DNA from: Bacilli bacterium
Lineage (GTDB): Bacteria > Bacillota_I > Bacilli_A > RF39 > UBA660
Assembly: GCA_017519965.1 (NCBI GenBank)
Contig: JAFWRK010000024.1
Span: 1 to 38,447 of the forward strand
Direction of reading: 5' to 3'
DNA: 38,447 bases
Under the pieces are notes generated by a model, which had not been told where the DNA came from, ran no database searches, and worked only from the letters and a program-made list of their open reading frames with translations. This document shows, piece after piece, positions 15,431 to 23,117 of this stretch. Every line of letters starts with the position of its first letter. Position 1 is the stretch's first letter. The translations under genes were made by a program, and so were the position numbers.

Positions 15431-15456
15431 AATACCACCACTACTAAACTAACTAT

Positions 15457-15465
15457 ATTATATCA
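15457..15465 (-). promoter_or_regulatory. Promoter of the polysaccharide deacetylase gene (extended -10)
   Basis: TGATATAAT on the minus strand about 26 bases before the start codon, with no consensus -35. Confidence 0.55.
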
Positions 15466-15480
15466 CTTTTTACAAAAAGA

Positions 15481-15515
15481 AAAATAAAAAAAGAATTTAT
15501 AATTAAATAAATTCT
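15481..15515 (-). terminator. Intrinsic terminator of alr
   Basis: An 8-bp AT-rich stem AGAATTTA/TAAATTCT (15492-15499 with 15508-15515) and an 8-base loop enclosing the alr stop codon, with a T-rich tract after it on the minus strand. Confidence 0.65.
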
Positions 15516-16570
15516 CTAGGTACTCTATCAGATAATGTACAAAGTACTTCATAATTAATTGTATTATATCTTTCTGCAATATCATCTAAAGTAATAATGA
15601 CATTATCAAATATATATACTGTATCTCCTACTTTAACATCAACATCAGTTACATCAATCATACAACTATCCATACATACACTACCTAATACTTTACATTT
15701 TTTCCCATTTACAATAACTTCACCAATATTTGTATTAGTTCTTCTAAAACCATCAGCATACCCTATAGGAATAGTTGCTACTTTCATTTTTTTATCACTA
15801 ATAAATTTACGTGAATAACTTATACTTTCTCCAGATTCTACTTCTTTTAGATAAGTAACAGCAGTTTTTAATTTACAAATTGGTTTAATATCAATTATCT
15901 CATTACATCCAGGAAAAGATTCATAACCATAAATTATTAAACCAGGTCTCACTAAATTAGTAAAATCATCATTATATTTTAATAAACCATTAGAAGCACT
16001 ACAATGTATATATTTTAAATCAAAATAATTAGAAACAATATCTACAGCAGTTCTAAATCTACTTATTTGATTCTTAGTATACTGATCATCATTATCTGCA
16101 CTACTTAAATGAGTATATACACCTTCCACTTTAATATTAGGATTATTTTTAATAATATTAATAACTTCTTCTAAATCTTCTATTTTAATACCAGTTCTAT
16201 TCATACCAGTTTCAATCTCTAAATGAGCTCTTACAGGAACATTAATACTTTTTATAAAAGATATTTCGCTAATACCAACAATTAAATCATTTTTAGAAAT
16301 ATCATCAAGTTCTAAAATAGAAGGTTGATTCAAAACAAATATATCTTTCTTATAACCATTATTTCTAAGTTCAATTGCTTCATCTACAATAGCAACTCCA
16401 ACAATATTAAAATTATTTATAATATCAATTCTTTTATTAATATGAGTACCATATCCATTAGCTTTAATAATTGGCATAATCTCTTTATTGCCAACAAATT
16501 TCTTAATATTATTTATATTATCAAGAAAAGCATTCGTATCAACAACTAGCTTAGTAACTCGATTACTCAT
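15503..16570 (-). CDS. alr: Alanine racemase
   Basis: A PLP-dependent cytoplasmic enzyme that converts L-Ala to D-Ala for the peptidoglycan stem peptide. The PLP lysine is K36 in IIKANGYGTH, the catalytic tyrosine is Y252 in SISYSRKF, and the conserved IPIGYADGFRR and VCMDSCMIDVT motifs follow. At 355 residues the size is normal. The frame offers GTG (16579), ATG (16576) and ATG (16570); the last is chosen because GGGTG sits 6 bases upstream of it and overlaps the others. With murC it shows a functional wall pathway, though the two genes are 8 kb apart and in separate units. Confidence 0.95.
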   Translation of the reverse strand: MSNRVTKLVVDTNAFLDNINNIKKFVGNKEIMPIIKANGYGTHINKRIDIINNFNIVGVAIVDEAIELRNNGYKKDIFVLNQPSILELDDISKNDLIVGISEISFIKSINVPVRAHLEIETGMNRTGIKIEDLEEVINIIKNNPNIKVEGVYTHLSSADNDDQYTKNQISRFRTAVDIVSNYFDLKYIHCSASNGLLKYNDDFTNLVRPGLIIYGYESFPGCNEIIDIKPICKLKTAVTYLKEVESGESISYSRKFISDKKMKVATIPIGYADGFRRTNTNIGEVIVNGKKCKVLGSVCMDSCMIDVTDVDVKVGDTVYIFDNVIITLDDIAERYNTINYEVLCTLSDRVPREFI

Positions 16571-16587
16571 AAACATCACCCAATAAA

Positions 16588-16596
16588 ATTATATCA
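16588..16596 (-). promoter_or_regulatory. alr promoter (extended -10)
   Basis: TGATATAAT on the minus strand, about 18 bases before the chosen start codon; transcription would begin only about ten bases upstream of the ribosome site. Confidence 0.55.
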
Positions 16597-16622
16597 TAAA
16601 AGAAAAAATTTATTCTAAAAAG

Positions 16623-16648
16623 AAAAGAAGTTCCTCTAAACTTCTTTT
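16623..16648 (-). terminator. Intrinsic terminator of the NERD-TSCPD unit
   Basis: A 10-bp stem AAAAGAAGTT/AACTTCTTTT (16623-16632 with 16639-16648) and a 6-base loop that contains the TSCPD stop codon. The T-run on the minus strand is modest. Confidence 0.75.
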
Positions 16649-16887
16649 TTGTAATTAGTTAGTGCAACAGCAATCTGATCTGGACAAGATGTCTCTTTAA
16701 AATTACATTTAATTCCCTTTAGCTTATTTATAATAGTATCAATATCCATTCCTATAATTAAAGAACTAATACCTTTTAAATTACCATTACATCCACCAAT
16801 AACTTTTAAACCCATAACTTTATTATTTTCTATATTAAAAATCATTTCTTTAGAACAAACACCATTCGGACTATATCTATATTCCAT
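16636..16887 (-). CDS. TSCPD-domain protein (TIGR03905-like)
   Basis: An 83-residue protein consisting of a TSCPD domain, named for its motif, seen here as ETSCPDQIA near residues 64-72. The first half has NGVCSKEM and VIGGCNGNLKG, giving three conserved cysteines. The same domain occurs at the C-terminus of B12-dependent ribonucleotide reductases; free-standing copies are common in Firmicutes and have no settled function. Only 3 bases separate it from the NERD-HRDC stop codon, so the two are almost surely co-transcribed. Confidence 0.87.
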   Translation of the reverse strand: MEYRYSPNGVCSKEMIFNIENNKVMGLKVIGGCNGNLKGISSLIIGMDIDTIINKLKGIKCNFKETSCPDQIAVALTNYKKEV

Positions 16888-16890
16888 ATA

Positions 16891-17850
16891 CTACCTATTA
16901 ATTATTTCAATTATTTCCTTTCCATGTTTTTTTATTTTAACTTCACTTAATAATTTATACTCATATAAATCATCAATACTCTTAGGTCTAATTACTAGTA
17001 AATCTTCCATCTCACTATTATTGAATATATAGTATGCAGGAATATTAAGTAACCTAGCTCTATCTTTTCTAAAGTCCATTAATATTCCTCTTAATTCATC
17101 ATTAGATTGATAATTATCATTACTTTCTACATTATTATTTACTTTAGCACAACTATTATGAGCTTCAAGGAAAGCATCCGCCCATGACTTCATAGTCTTA
17201 TCACTCATTAATTCTTCAGCTTCAGTATTATCAATATCTCTTTTTAAATAATCAATTAGTCTATCTATCTTAATAATATCTTTCTTTATATCTTTAGGAG
17301 CAAATCTATCATTTACTATAGACTTCTTATTAGCAATAACACATATTGCTTTATTCCAATTATTAAAATTCTTTTCCCTTAAACCACTAAATAATCCTTT
17401 ATTATTTAAAGACCATCTTTTATGAACTAAATCTAAATGTCTTTTTGATTGTCTAAGAGGAGAATACATTCCTTCAACTACCATTTTTTTACCATTATAA
17501 TAAGATCTAACAAAATCACCATATTCATTAATAGTAATATTTCCAATTAAGTTTTTACATTCAATATAATAAATCTTAGCAGGAGTAATAACTATATAAT
17601 CTATCTGACAAGTTAAATCCTTATATGTAAGAAATATATCATGTAAAATATACATTCCAAAAGAAGCAGTACTTAATTCATATTCAATTTGTTTTTCTCC
17701 TTCTAAACCTAAAGAAGTAGTTATTAATTGACTATCTAAATAACTATTGTTAACTCCATTATTTTTCATATGTCTTAATGAATTAATCTTTTTTTCTAAT
17801 TCACTATCAGTTTTAATAAATACAGGTTCTTTTAATCTATTGAATATCAC
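16891..17850 (-). CDS. NERD-domain putative nuclease with C-terminal HRDC domain
   Basis: A 319-residue cytoplasmic protein. The NERD nuclease-related domain covers about 46-160, with the restriction-like core D84 in QIDYIVIT and E97-x-K99 in IYYIECKN. Residues about 250-318 (LRGILMDFRKDRARLLNIPAYYIFNN...) match an HRDC domain, a nucleic-acid-binding module of RecQ helicases. This pairing suggests DNA binding and cutting or repair; no biochemical role can be fixed. Translation starts at a GTG (17848-17850) preceded by AGAGGTGG; the next in-frame ATG is 27 codons on and would cut the domain short. It leads a two-gene unit with the TSCPD gene. Confidence 0.88.
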   Translation of the reverse strand: MIFNRLKEPVFIKTDSELEKKINSLRHMKNNGVNNSYLDSQLITTSLGLEGEKQIEYELSTASFGMYILHDIFLTYKDLTCQIDYIVITPAKIYYIECKNLIGNITINEYGDFVRSYYNGKKMVVEGMYSPLRQSKRHLDLVHKRWSLNNKGLFSGLREKNFNNWNKAICVIANKKSIVNDRFAPKDIKKDIIKIDRLIDYLKRDIDNTEAEELMSDKTMKSWADAFLEAHNSCAKVNNNVESNDNYQSNDELRGILMDFRKDRARLLNIPAYYIFNNSEMEDLLVIRPKSIDDLYEYKLLSEVKIKKHGKEIIEIINR

Positions 17851-17867
17851 AATACCACCTCTATTTT

Positions 17868-17876
17868 ATTATAACA
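17868..17876 (-). promoter_or_regulatory. Promoter of the NERD-TSCPD unit (extended -10)
   Basis: TGTTATAAT on the minus strand about 18 bases before the GTG start and directly after the receiver-gene terminator. Confidence 0.55.
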
Positions 17877-17898
17877 TAAAAAAAGAGCTAAAAGCTCT
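17876..17898 (-). terminator. Intrinsic terminator of the stand-alone receiver gene
   Basis: A 6-bp GC-containing stem AGAGCT/AGCTCT (17884-17889 with 17893-17898) and a 3-base loop, with T7-8 on the minus strand. Confidence 0.75.
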
Positions 17899-18538
17899 AT
17901 TGATCTAAAGTTACAAACTTACTTAAAGTATCTTGTAAAATTTGTTTATTTATTGGCTTAGAAATATACTCATCAAAACCTTCACCTAAATATTTTTCAC
18001 GAGACCCTTCCATAGCATCAGCAGTTAAAGCAATAACAGGAGCATTAAAACCAACCATTTCTTTTAACTTCTTCATAGTTTCTACTCCATTCATTTCAGG
18101 CATCATAATATCCATAAATATAACAGAATATTTATTATCATCTTTAACTTTATCTAAACATTCAAAACCACTATCAGCAGTTTCAATTTGAAAATTAAAA
18201 TCTTGTAACATTTTAGAAGCTACTTTTAGATTAATCTTATTATCATCAACTACCATAAAACATTTTTCTGAAGATGATTCACTTAAAGCAGTAGATGTTT
18301 CATTTTGAACATTTTCACTAACAGCAGATTCTAATGATTCTTCACTAGTAGAAACTTCATTAGCTTCAGTACTCACTTCACTACTTTGTACTTCTGTAGT
18401 ATTAACACTACTAGAAGTATCACTATTTATTTCTTCAGTATTAGTTTCAATATTATTTACTTCAACATTATTATCTACATTATTTTCTTCATTATTAGAA
18501 GTATTATTACCAAATAAAGATTTAAGTTTATCAAACAT
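17897..18538 (-). CDS. Stand-alone receiver (response regulator) with disordered N-terminus
   Basis: 213 residues. The receiver domain spans about 92-208 with acidic pair D98/D99, phospho-acceptor D143 (FMDIMMP), T172 and K194, so it should be phosphorylatable. It is closely related to the receivers of kinases A-C. In front lies an 80-residue Asn/Ser/Thr/Glu-rich segment (about 11-91), and the first ten residues (MFDKLKSLFG) could form an amphipathic helix. No DNA-binding or enzymatic output domain follows. I start at ATG 18538, 9 bases after GGAGG; a GTG at 18556 overlaps that site. It lies just after the three kinases that lack receivers (D, E, F), so it is probably their shared phosphate acceptor. 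It also has its own promoter. Confidence 0.93.
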   Translation of the reverse strand: MFDKLKSLFGNNTSNNEENNVDNNVEVNNIETNTEEINSDTSSSVNTTEVQSSEVSTEANEVSTSEESLESAVSENVQNETSTALSESSSEKCFMVVDDNKINLKVASKMLQDFNFQIETADSGFECLDKVKDDNKYSVIFMDIMMPEMNGVETMKKLKEMVGFNAPVIALTADAMEGSREKYLGEGFDEYISKPINKQILQDTLSKFVTLDQ

Positions 18539-18580
18539 AATTTCAAGCCTCCACATCTTATAATACTTTCACTACTATCT

Positions 18581-18609
18581 ATTTTACCATTAAAATAGAA
18601 TTATTCCAA
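18581..18609 (-). promoter_or_regulatory. Promoter of the stand-alone receiver gene
   Basis: TTGGAA (18604-18609), a 17-base spacer and TGG-TAAAAT (-10 at 18581-18586) form a good extended promoter on the minus strand, between kinase F and the receiver gene. Confidence 0.65.
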
Positions 18610-18628
18610 CATTTTTTTATATATATAA

Positions 18629-20050
18629 TTATTTGACTATACGTTGACTAAGACTAACAATAAAAGTACTACCTACACCATAAGTAGATTCAACAGTTAT
18701 TTTACCATTCATTAAATCTACCAAAGACTTAGTAATAGAAAGACCTAAACCAGCACCTTCAATATTACTATCCTTATCCTCTTCTAAACGATAAAATCTA
18801 GTAAATAATTTATCCATATCTTCTTTTTTTATACCTCTACCAGTATCACTAACAATAATCTTCAAATTACTCTTATCTCCTTCGTTATCACAAGTAACAA
18901 CAAAATTAATATGACCACTTTTAGTATACTTTACAGCATTAGTAAGTAAATTAGTAATAATACGTTTTAATTTATCAGAATCACCATATAAATATTCAGG
19001 AATATTATCTGCAAAATTAACTCTTAATTCCAAATCTTTATTATCTAGTCTAACATTAATAAGACGATTCAAATCATTAAATATAGTTAAAGGACTATAT
19101 TTATTTTCAATTAACTCCATTTTATTTTCTTCTAACTTATTAATATCTAATAAACCATTAACTAAAGTTAATAAATTATTTGAAGCAGTCAGAATATCTT
19201 TAGAATCATCATGTATTTCTTTTAAATCATCAGTTTCATTTATTAATTCAGATAAACCTACTATAGCATTAAGAGGAGTTCTAATCTCATGTGACATAGA
19301 AGATAAGAAGTCACTCTTAGCTTGATTAGCTTTTTCAGCTTGATTTTTAGCTAACTCTAAAGCAGAAATAAGCTTAATATCTGGATTCTCAATAGTTAAA
19401 AACATCATATAACTAGTTAATGTACTAGCTAATGAAAAGACAACAATAGTTCTATTAAAACAATAAATAATAAAGATTACTGCAATATATATAGAAAAAG
19501 TCATAATAGGAGCAGCTTTTCTAACTACTATATTTTTTCTACCAACAATTCCAGATAAAATTCCAATTAAAACTAAAGAAGCAGTCATTAAAACAACAAA
19601 TAAATATACATCCCCTGTTGTATACAAAACAACACCATCAGGGCCAAATTCATAACCAAAGCTTAAAAACCATTCAATAATAGATAATACTGAAGCAAGA
19701 ATAATAGGCCAAAAACTAATATTATTATTCTTAATTAAATGAGTTTTAACAAAAGAATTATTACTATTAGTAACAACAATAACATAATAAGTTAAAAATA
19801 CTAACCAAAAGGTTAAGAATGTTAAATATGTCTTACCTAAAACTTCAATAACCCATAAATGATCTTTCATATAATAACAAGAAAACCAATACAACATATC
19901 AGAAAAAGGTATTAAAAAACTAAATATTAAAATATGTCTAAATATCTTATTCTCAATATTTGGAATATTCTTTTTTGAAAAATATACTGTCATTAAGAAA
20001 GATAAAAATACAACTCCACAAATAGTAAAAGAAATATTTAACATATTCAT
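18629..20050 (-). CDS. Histidine kinase F: seven-TM sensor kinase without receiver
   Basis: 473 residues. Seven predicted membrane helices fill residues 1-220, ending at the TIENPD motif shared by all six paralogs. His254 ([11 protein letters not shown]) is the phosphorylated residue of the HisKA domain. The ATPase domain (about 345-470) has the N box [10 protein letters not shown]1 box DTGRGI and G2 box GAGLGLS. It is the most divergent of the three short kinases. ATG 20050 is chosen because AAGGAG lies 8 bases upstream; the frame runs 7 codons further without a site. It is last in the D-E-F string. No convincing terminator follows, so transcripts may read into the receiver gene. Confidence 0.95.
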   Translation of the reverse strand: MNMLNISFTICGVVFLSFLMTVYFSKKNIPNIENKIFRHILIFSFLIPFSDMLYWFSCYYMKDHLWVIEVLGKTYLTFLTFWLVFLTYYVIVVTNSNNSFVKTHLIKNNNISFWPIILASVLSIIEWFLSFGYEFGPDGVVLYTTGDVYLFVVLMTASLVLIGILSGIVGRKNIVVRKAAPIMTFSIYIAVIFIIYCFNRTIVVFSLASTLTSYMMFLTIENPDIKLISALELAKNQAEKANQAKSDFLSSMSHEIRTPLNAIVGLSELINETDDLKEIHDDSKDILTASNNLLTLVNGLLDINKLEENKMELIENKYSPLTIFNDLNRLINVRLDNKDLELRVNFADNIPEYLYGDSDKLKRIITNLLTNAVKYTKSGHINFVVTCDNEGDKSNLKIIVSDTGRGIKKEDMDKLFTRFYRLEEDKDSNIEGAGLGLSITKSLVDLMNGKITVESTYGVGSTFIVSLSQRIVK

Positions 20051-20076
20051 AAAACCACTCCTTATTCTCAATAAAA

Positions 20077-20094
20077 GACTTCTAAACAGAAGTC
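20077..20094 (-). terminator. Weak hairpin between kinases E and F
   Basis: A 7-bp stem GACTTCT/AGAAGTC (20077-20083 with 20088-20094) and an AAAC loop sit between the two genes. Only TTTTATT follows on the minus strand, so it is likely leaky, or acts to protect or attenuate mRNA. Confidence 0.45.
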
Positions 20095-20095
20095 A

Positions 20096-21547
20096 TTAAA
20101 TAATATTATTATCATTATAATTATTGTTAACTATAACTTGAGGAATAGAAACTGTAAAAGTAGAACCTTCTCCATAAATAGATTGTACATCAATCTTACC
20201 ACCAAAAATATCTACTAAAGACTTTGTAATAGCAAGTCCTAAACCTGTTCCTTCAATATCACTATCTTTATCTTCATCTAATCTATTAAATTTAGTAAAT
20301 AATAATGCTTTTTGTTCTTCTTTAATACCTCTACCAGTATCACGAACTTCTATACGTAAATTGCAAATACCATTATTAATATCACAAGTAACATTTAATT
20401 CAACAAAACCATTATCAGTATACTTAATCGCATTAGTTAATAAATTAGTTAAAATTTGTTTAACTTTATCTTTGTCACCATTTAATAAGCTAGGAATCTT
20501 ATCAGAATAATAAGTTCTTAAATCCAAATTTTTATCACCTAATCTAATTTTTATCATTTTCATTACTTCATTAAAAATTTCGATAGGATTATAATCAGTA
20601 TTTATTACTTCTATCTTATTAGCTTCTAGTTTATTGATATCTAAAATACCATTAACAATCTCTAATAAGTTCTGAGAAGCAATTACTATATCTTTAGAAT
20701 CATTCTTCATATCATCAACATTATCTCCATCAGAAATCATTTGAGCTAAACCTACTATAGCATTAAGAGGAGTTCTAATCTCATGAGACATTGAAGATAA
20801 GAAATCACTTTTAGCTTCATTAGCTTTTTCAGCCTGACTTTTAGCAAGAGTAAGTTCTGAAATCATTTCAATATCAGGGTTCTCAATAGTAAAATACATT
20901 ACATAACAAACTAAAGATGTAATTGCAATAGTAACACATGCTGTAGGATAAATAGCTAAAAATATAAGCATTATAACACCTAAAATAGACATAATTATAT
21001 AAGGAGTAAGTTTAACTCTGTCTAAGTTTTTAATGTTCTTTAGTACTGCAAATAAGCATAAGAAAAGTGCTAAAATAATTAAAACATCACAATAATATAG
21101 ACTAGTCCCTACACAGTTTAATAACATACCATTTTTATCATAAGATATTTCATTTGTTAAAAAGAAACAAACACCGCATAGCACTAAAGATGTAATCCAA
21201 AATATTTTATTAATAATATCTTTATGAGTGTAATAAAAAGACATAAACTTTTTATCATTTTCAAAAGAAATAAGTACAGTATAATATGCAAGAACAAAAT
21301 ACCAAAGTATCAAGAATAACTCATATACATTTAAGATAAAATTAAGAAATACTAAATGTCCTCTAAATAAAACACCAATAAATAACCATGCGAAATGTAT
21401 CATAACAATTAAAGCATTAAATATAAGAAGATATCTATATAATTTATTTTCTACATTATCATAGTTTTTCTTTGAAAAATATACAAATAATAATACTCCA
21501 AAATATAAAATAACTACTATATTTAAAACAATATTTACGGGATTCAT
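20096..21547 (-). CDS. Histidine kinase E: seven-TM sensor kinase without receiver
   Basis: 483 residues with seven membrane helices in 1-220, His255 in [11 protein letters not shown] and a complete ATPase domain (TNAIKYT, DTGRGI, GTGLGLA). The predicted outside loop between helices 4 and 5 reads YDKNGMLLNCVG, close to kinase D and shorter than in A-C. This gene starts only 11 bases after the stop codon of kinase D, its AGGTGG site falling in that gap, so the two are one transcript. The C-terminus ends soon after the ATPase domain in an Asn-rich tail (NNNYNDNNII), where the hybrid kinases instead continue into the linker and receiver. Confidence 0.95.
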   Translation of the reverse strand: MNPVNIVLNIVVILYFGVLLFVYFSKKNYDNVENKLYRYLLIFNALIVMIHFAWLFIGVLFRGHLVFLNFILNVYELFLILWYFVLAYYTVLISFENDKKFMSFYYTHKDIINKIFWITSLVLCGVCFFLTNEISYDKNGMLLNCVGTSLYYCDVLIILALFLCLFAVLKNIKNLDRVKLTPYIIMSILGVIMLIFLAIYPTACVTIAITSLVCYVMYFTIENPDIEMISELTLAKSQAEKANEAKSDFLSSMSHEIRTPLNAIVGLAQMISDGDNVDDMKNDSKDIVIASQNLLEIVNGILDINKLEANKIEVINTDYNPIEIFNEVMKMIKIRLGDKNLDLRTYYSDKIPSLLNGDKDKVKQILTNLLTNAIKYTDNGFVELNVTCDINNGICNLRIEVRDTGRGIKEEQKALLFTKFNRLDEDKDSDIEGTGLGLAITKSLVDIFGGKIDVQSIYGEGSTFTVSIPQVIVNNNYNDNNII

Positions 21548-21558
21548 ATATACACCAC

Positions 21559-23028
21559 CTATAACACTTCTTCTATAGAAGTAGAATCAACAGTATTATC
21601 TTTATATTCAACTATTTTTTGACTTAGTTTGACAGTAAAAGTAGAACCTTCTCCCAAAGTACTATCAACATCAATTGAACCATCAAATAAATCTACTAAT
21701 GATTTAGTAATTGCAAGTCCCAATCCAGTTCCTTCAATGTCACTATCCATATCTCCATCTAATCTATTAAACTTAGTAAATAAATTATCAAGTTGGTCAG
21801 GACTCATTCCTCTACCAGTATCTTTAACACGAATTACTAAATTACTTCTATCTTTAACATTTTCACAATCTACTGAAAAATATATTACACCACTATCAGT
21901 ATATTTAATCGCATTAGTAAGTAAGTTTAATATAATATTTTTAATTTTTCCAGGATCACCTAAAAGTAAAGAAGGAATATTAGGAGAAAAATTACATCTC
22001 AAATCAAGATCTTTATCACCAATTCTAATTAAAGCTAAACGTTTTAACTCATCTAAAATCTTATTTAAATCATAATTAGATTCAACAATCTCCATTTGAT
22101 TAGCTTCTAACTTATTTATATCTAAAATACCATTAACAATTTCCATTAAGTTTTGAGATGCTACTAATAAATCATCAGTATCACTTTTAATTTGATTAAT
22201 ATCTTCACTATCTCTAATCATTTGAGATAATCCAACAATTGCATTAAGAGGAGTTCTAATTTCATGTGACATAGAACTTAAGAAATCACTTTTAGCTTCA
22301 TTAGATTTTTCAGCTTGACTCTTAGCTAAAGTTAATTGACTAATTAACTCAATATCAGGGTTCTCAATAGTAAAGAACATTAAATAGTTGATAGAAGTTG
22401 TAAGTACTACGGTTACACAAATATTAGGGAATAAAAACATAAATGATAAGTTAATAACACCTAAAATTGCCATAAGTATAAAAGGAATTAACTTCTTTCT
22501 ATTCATGTTATTTTTATTATGAACAACAGAAACAATAGAAATTAAAACAAATAATACTACTAGAGCATCAGAAAATATAAGATTAGGACCTGCAAATTGT
22601 AATAACATTCCATTATCATCATAAATAATGGTTGTTGGTAAAAACAATACTACAACTGTAAATAAAACAATAATAGCAGTAACAATTTTTTCTATTTTCT
22701 GACGATTTTTTTTATAAAAAACCTGGAACTTTTCATTATTCTCATTAGATACTATTAAAGCATAAAATGAAATAAAGAAAAACCATATCATAGTTGAGGC
22801 CATATAAACATTAGATAATAGTGTTAAGAATACTATATTACCTCTCATGAAATGTCCTAAAAACAACCATAAATAATGTAGTATAACAACAAATATATTA
22901 GCAATCAAAGAATATCTATATAATTTATTATCAAAATTATTCATATTCTTCTTAGAAAAATAAACTCCTAATAAAATTGTAAAAAATAATATAATACATG
23001 TATTTAAAGCTATATTAGTAATATTCAT
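21559..23028 (-). CDS. Histidine kinase D: seven-TM sensor kinase without receiver
   Basis: 489 residues. Helices lie at about 6-24, 40-58, 66-92, 113-131, 152-170, 179-200 and 203-220. Positive residues fall after helices 1 (SKKN), 3 and 5, which puts the N-terminus outside and the kinase inside. His255 is the phosphorylation site and the ATPase motifs are intact (TNAIKYT, DTGRGM, GTGLGLA). After the ATPase domain a short acidic tail (DNTVDSTSIEEVL) looks like the beginning of the hybrids' linker with the receiver missing. It leads the D-E-F string, has a strong promoter, and AAGGTAGG precedes the ATG. Confidence 0.95.
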   Translation of the reverse strand: MNITNIALNTCIILFFTILLGVYFSKKNMNNFDNKLYRYSLIANIFVVILHYLWLFLGHFMRGNIVFLTLLSNVYMASTMIWFFFISFYALIVSNENNEKFQVFYKKNRQKIEKIVTAIIVLFTVVVLFLPTTIIYDDNGMLLQFAGPNLIFSDALVVLFVLISIVSVVHNKNNMNRKKLIPFILMAILGVINLSFMFLFPNICVTVVLTTSINYLMFFTIENPDIELISQLTLAKSQAEKSNEAKSDFLSSMSHEIRTPLNAIVGLSQMIRDSEDINQIKSDTDDLLVASQNLMEIVNGILDINKLEANQMEIVESNYDLNKILDELKRLALIRIGDKDLDLRCNFSPNIPSLLLGDPGKIKNIILNLLTNAIKYTDSGVIYFSVDCENVKDRSNLVIRVKDTGRGMSPDQLDNLFTKFNRLDGDMDSDIEGTGLGLAITKSLVDLFDGSIDVDSTLGEGSTFTVKLSQKIVEYKDNTVDSTSIEEVL

Positions 23029-23052
23029 ATATAAAACCTACCTTACAATAAA

Positions 23053-23082
23053 ATTCTACCATTATTCATATCTAAATGTAAA
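23053..23082 (-). promoter_or_regulatory. Promoter of the kinase D-E-F string
   Basis: TTTACA (23077-23082), an 18-base spacer and TGG-TAGAAT (-10 at 23053-23058) on the minus strand. It is one of the best promoters in the window. Confidence 0.7.
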
Positions 23083-23114
23083 TTAAAAAAGTCAAATTAA
23101 ATTAACTTGACTTT
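23081..23114 (-). terminator. Intrinsic terminator of kinase C
   Basis: An 8-bp stem AAAGTCAA/TTGACTTT (23088-23095 with 23107-23114) that can extend inward through TTAA/TTAA, followed by T6 on the minus strand. Confidence 0.8.
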
Positions 23115-23117
23115 CAT

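Noticed and set aside
21629..22075. Plus-strand ORF of 148 residues inside kinase D
   Set aside because: Antisense of conserved ATPase-domain codons; similar shadows occur in the other kinases at matching positions.
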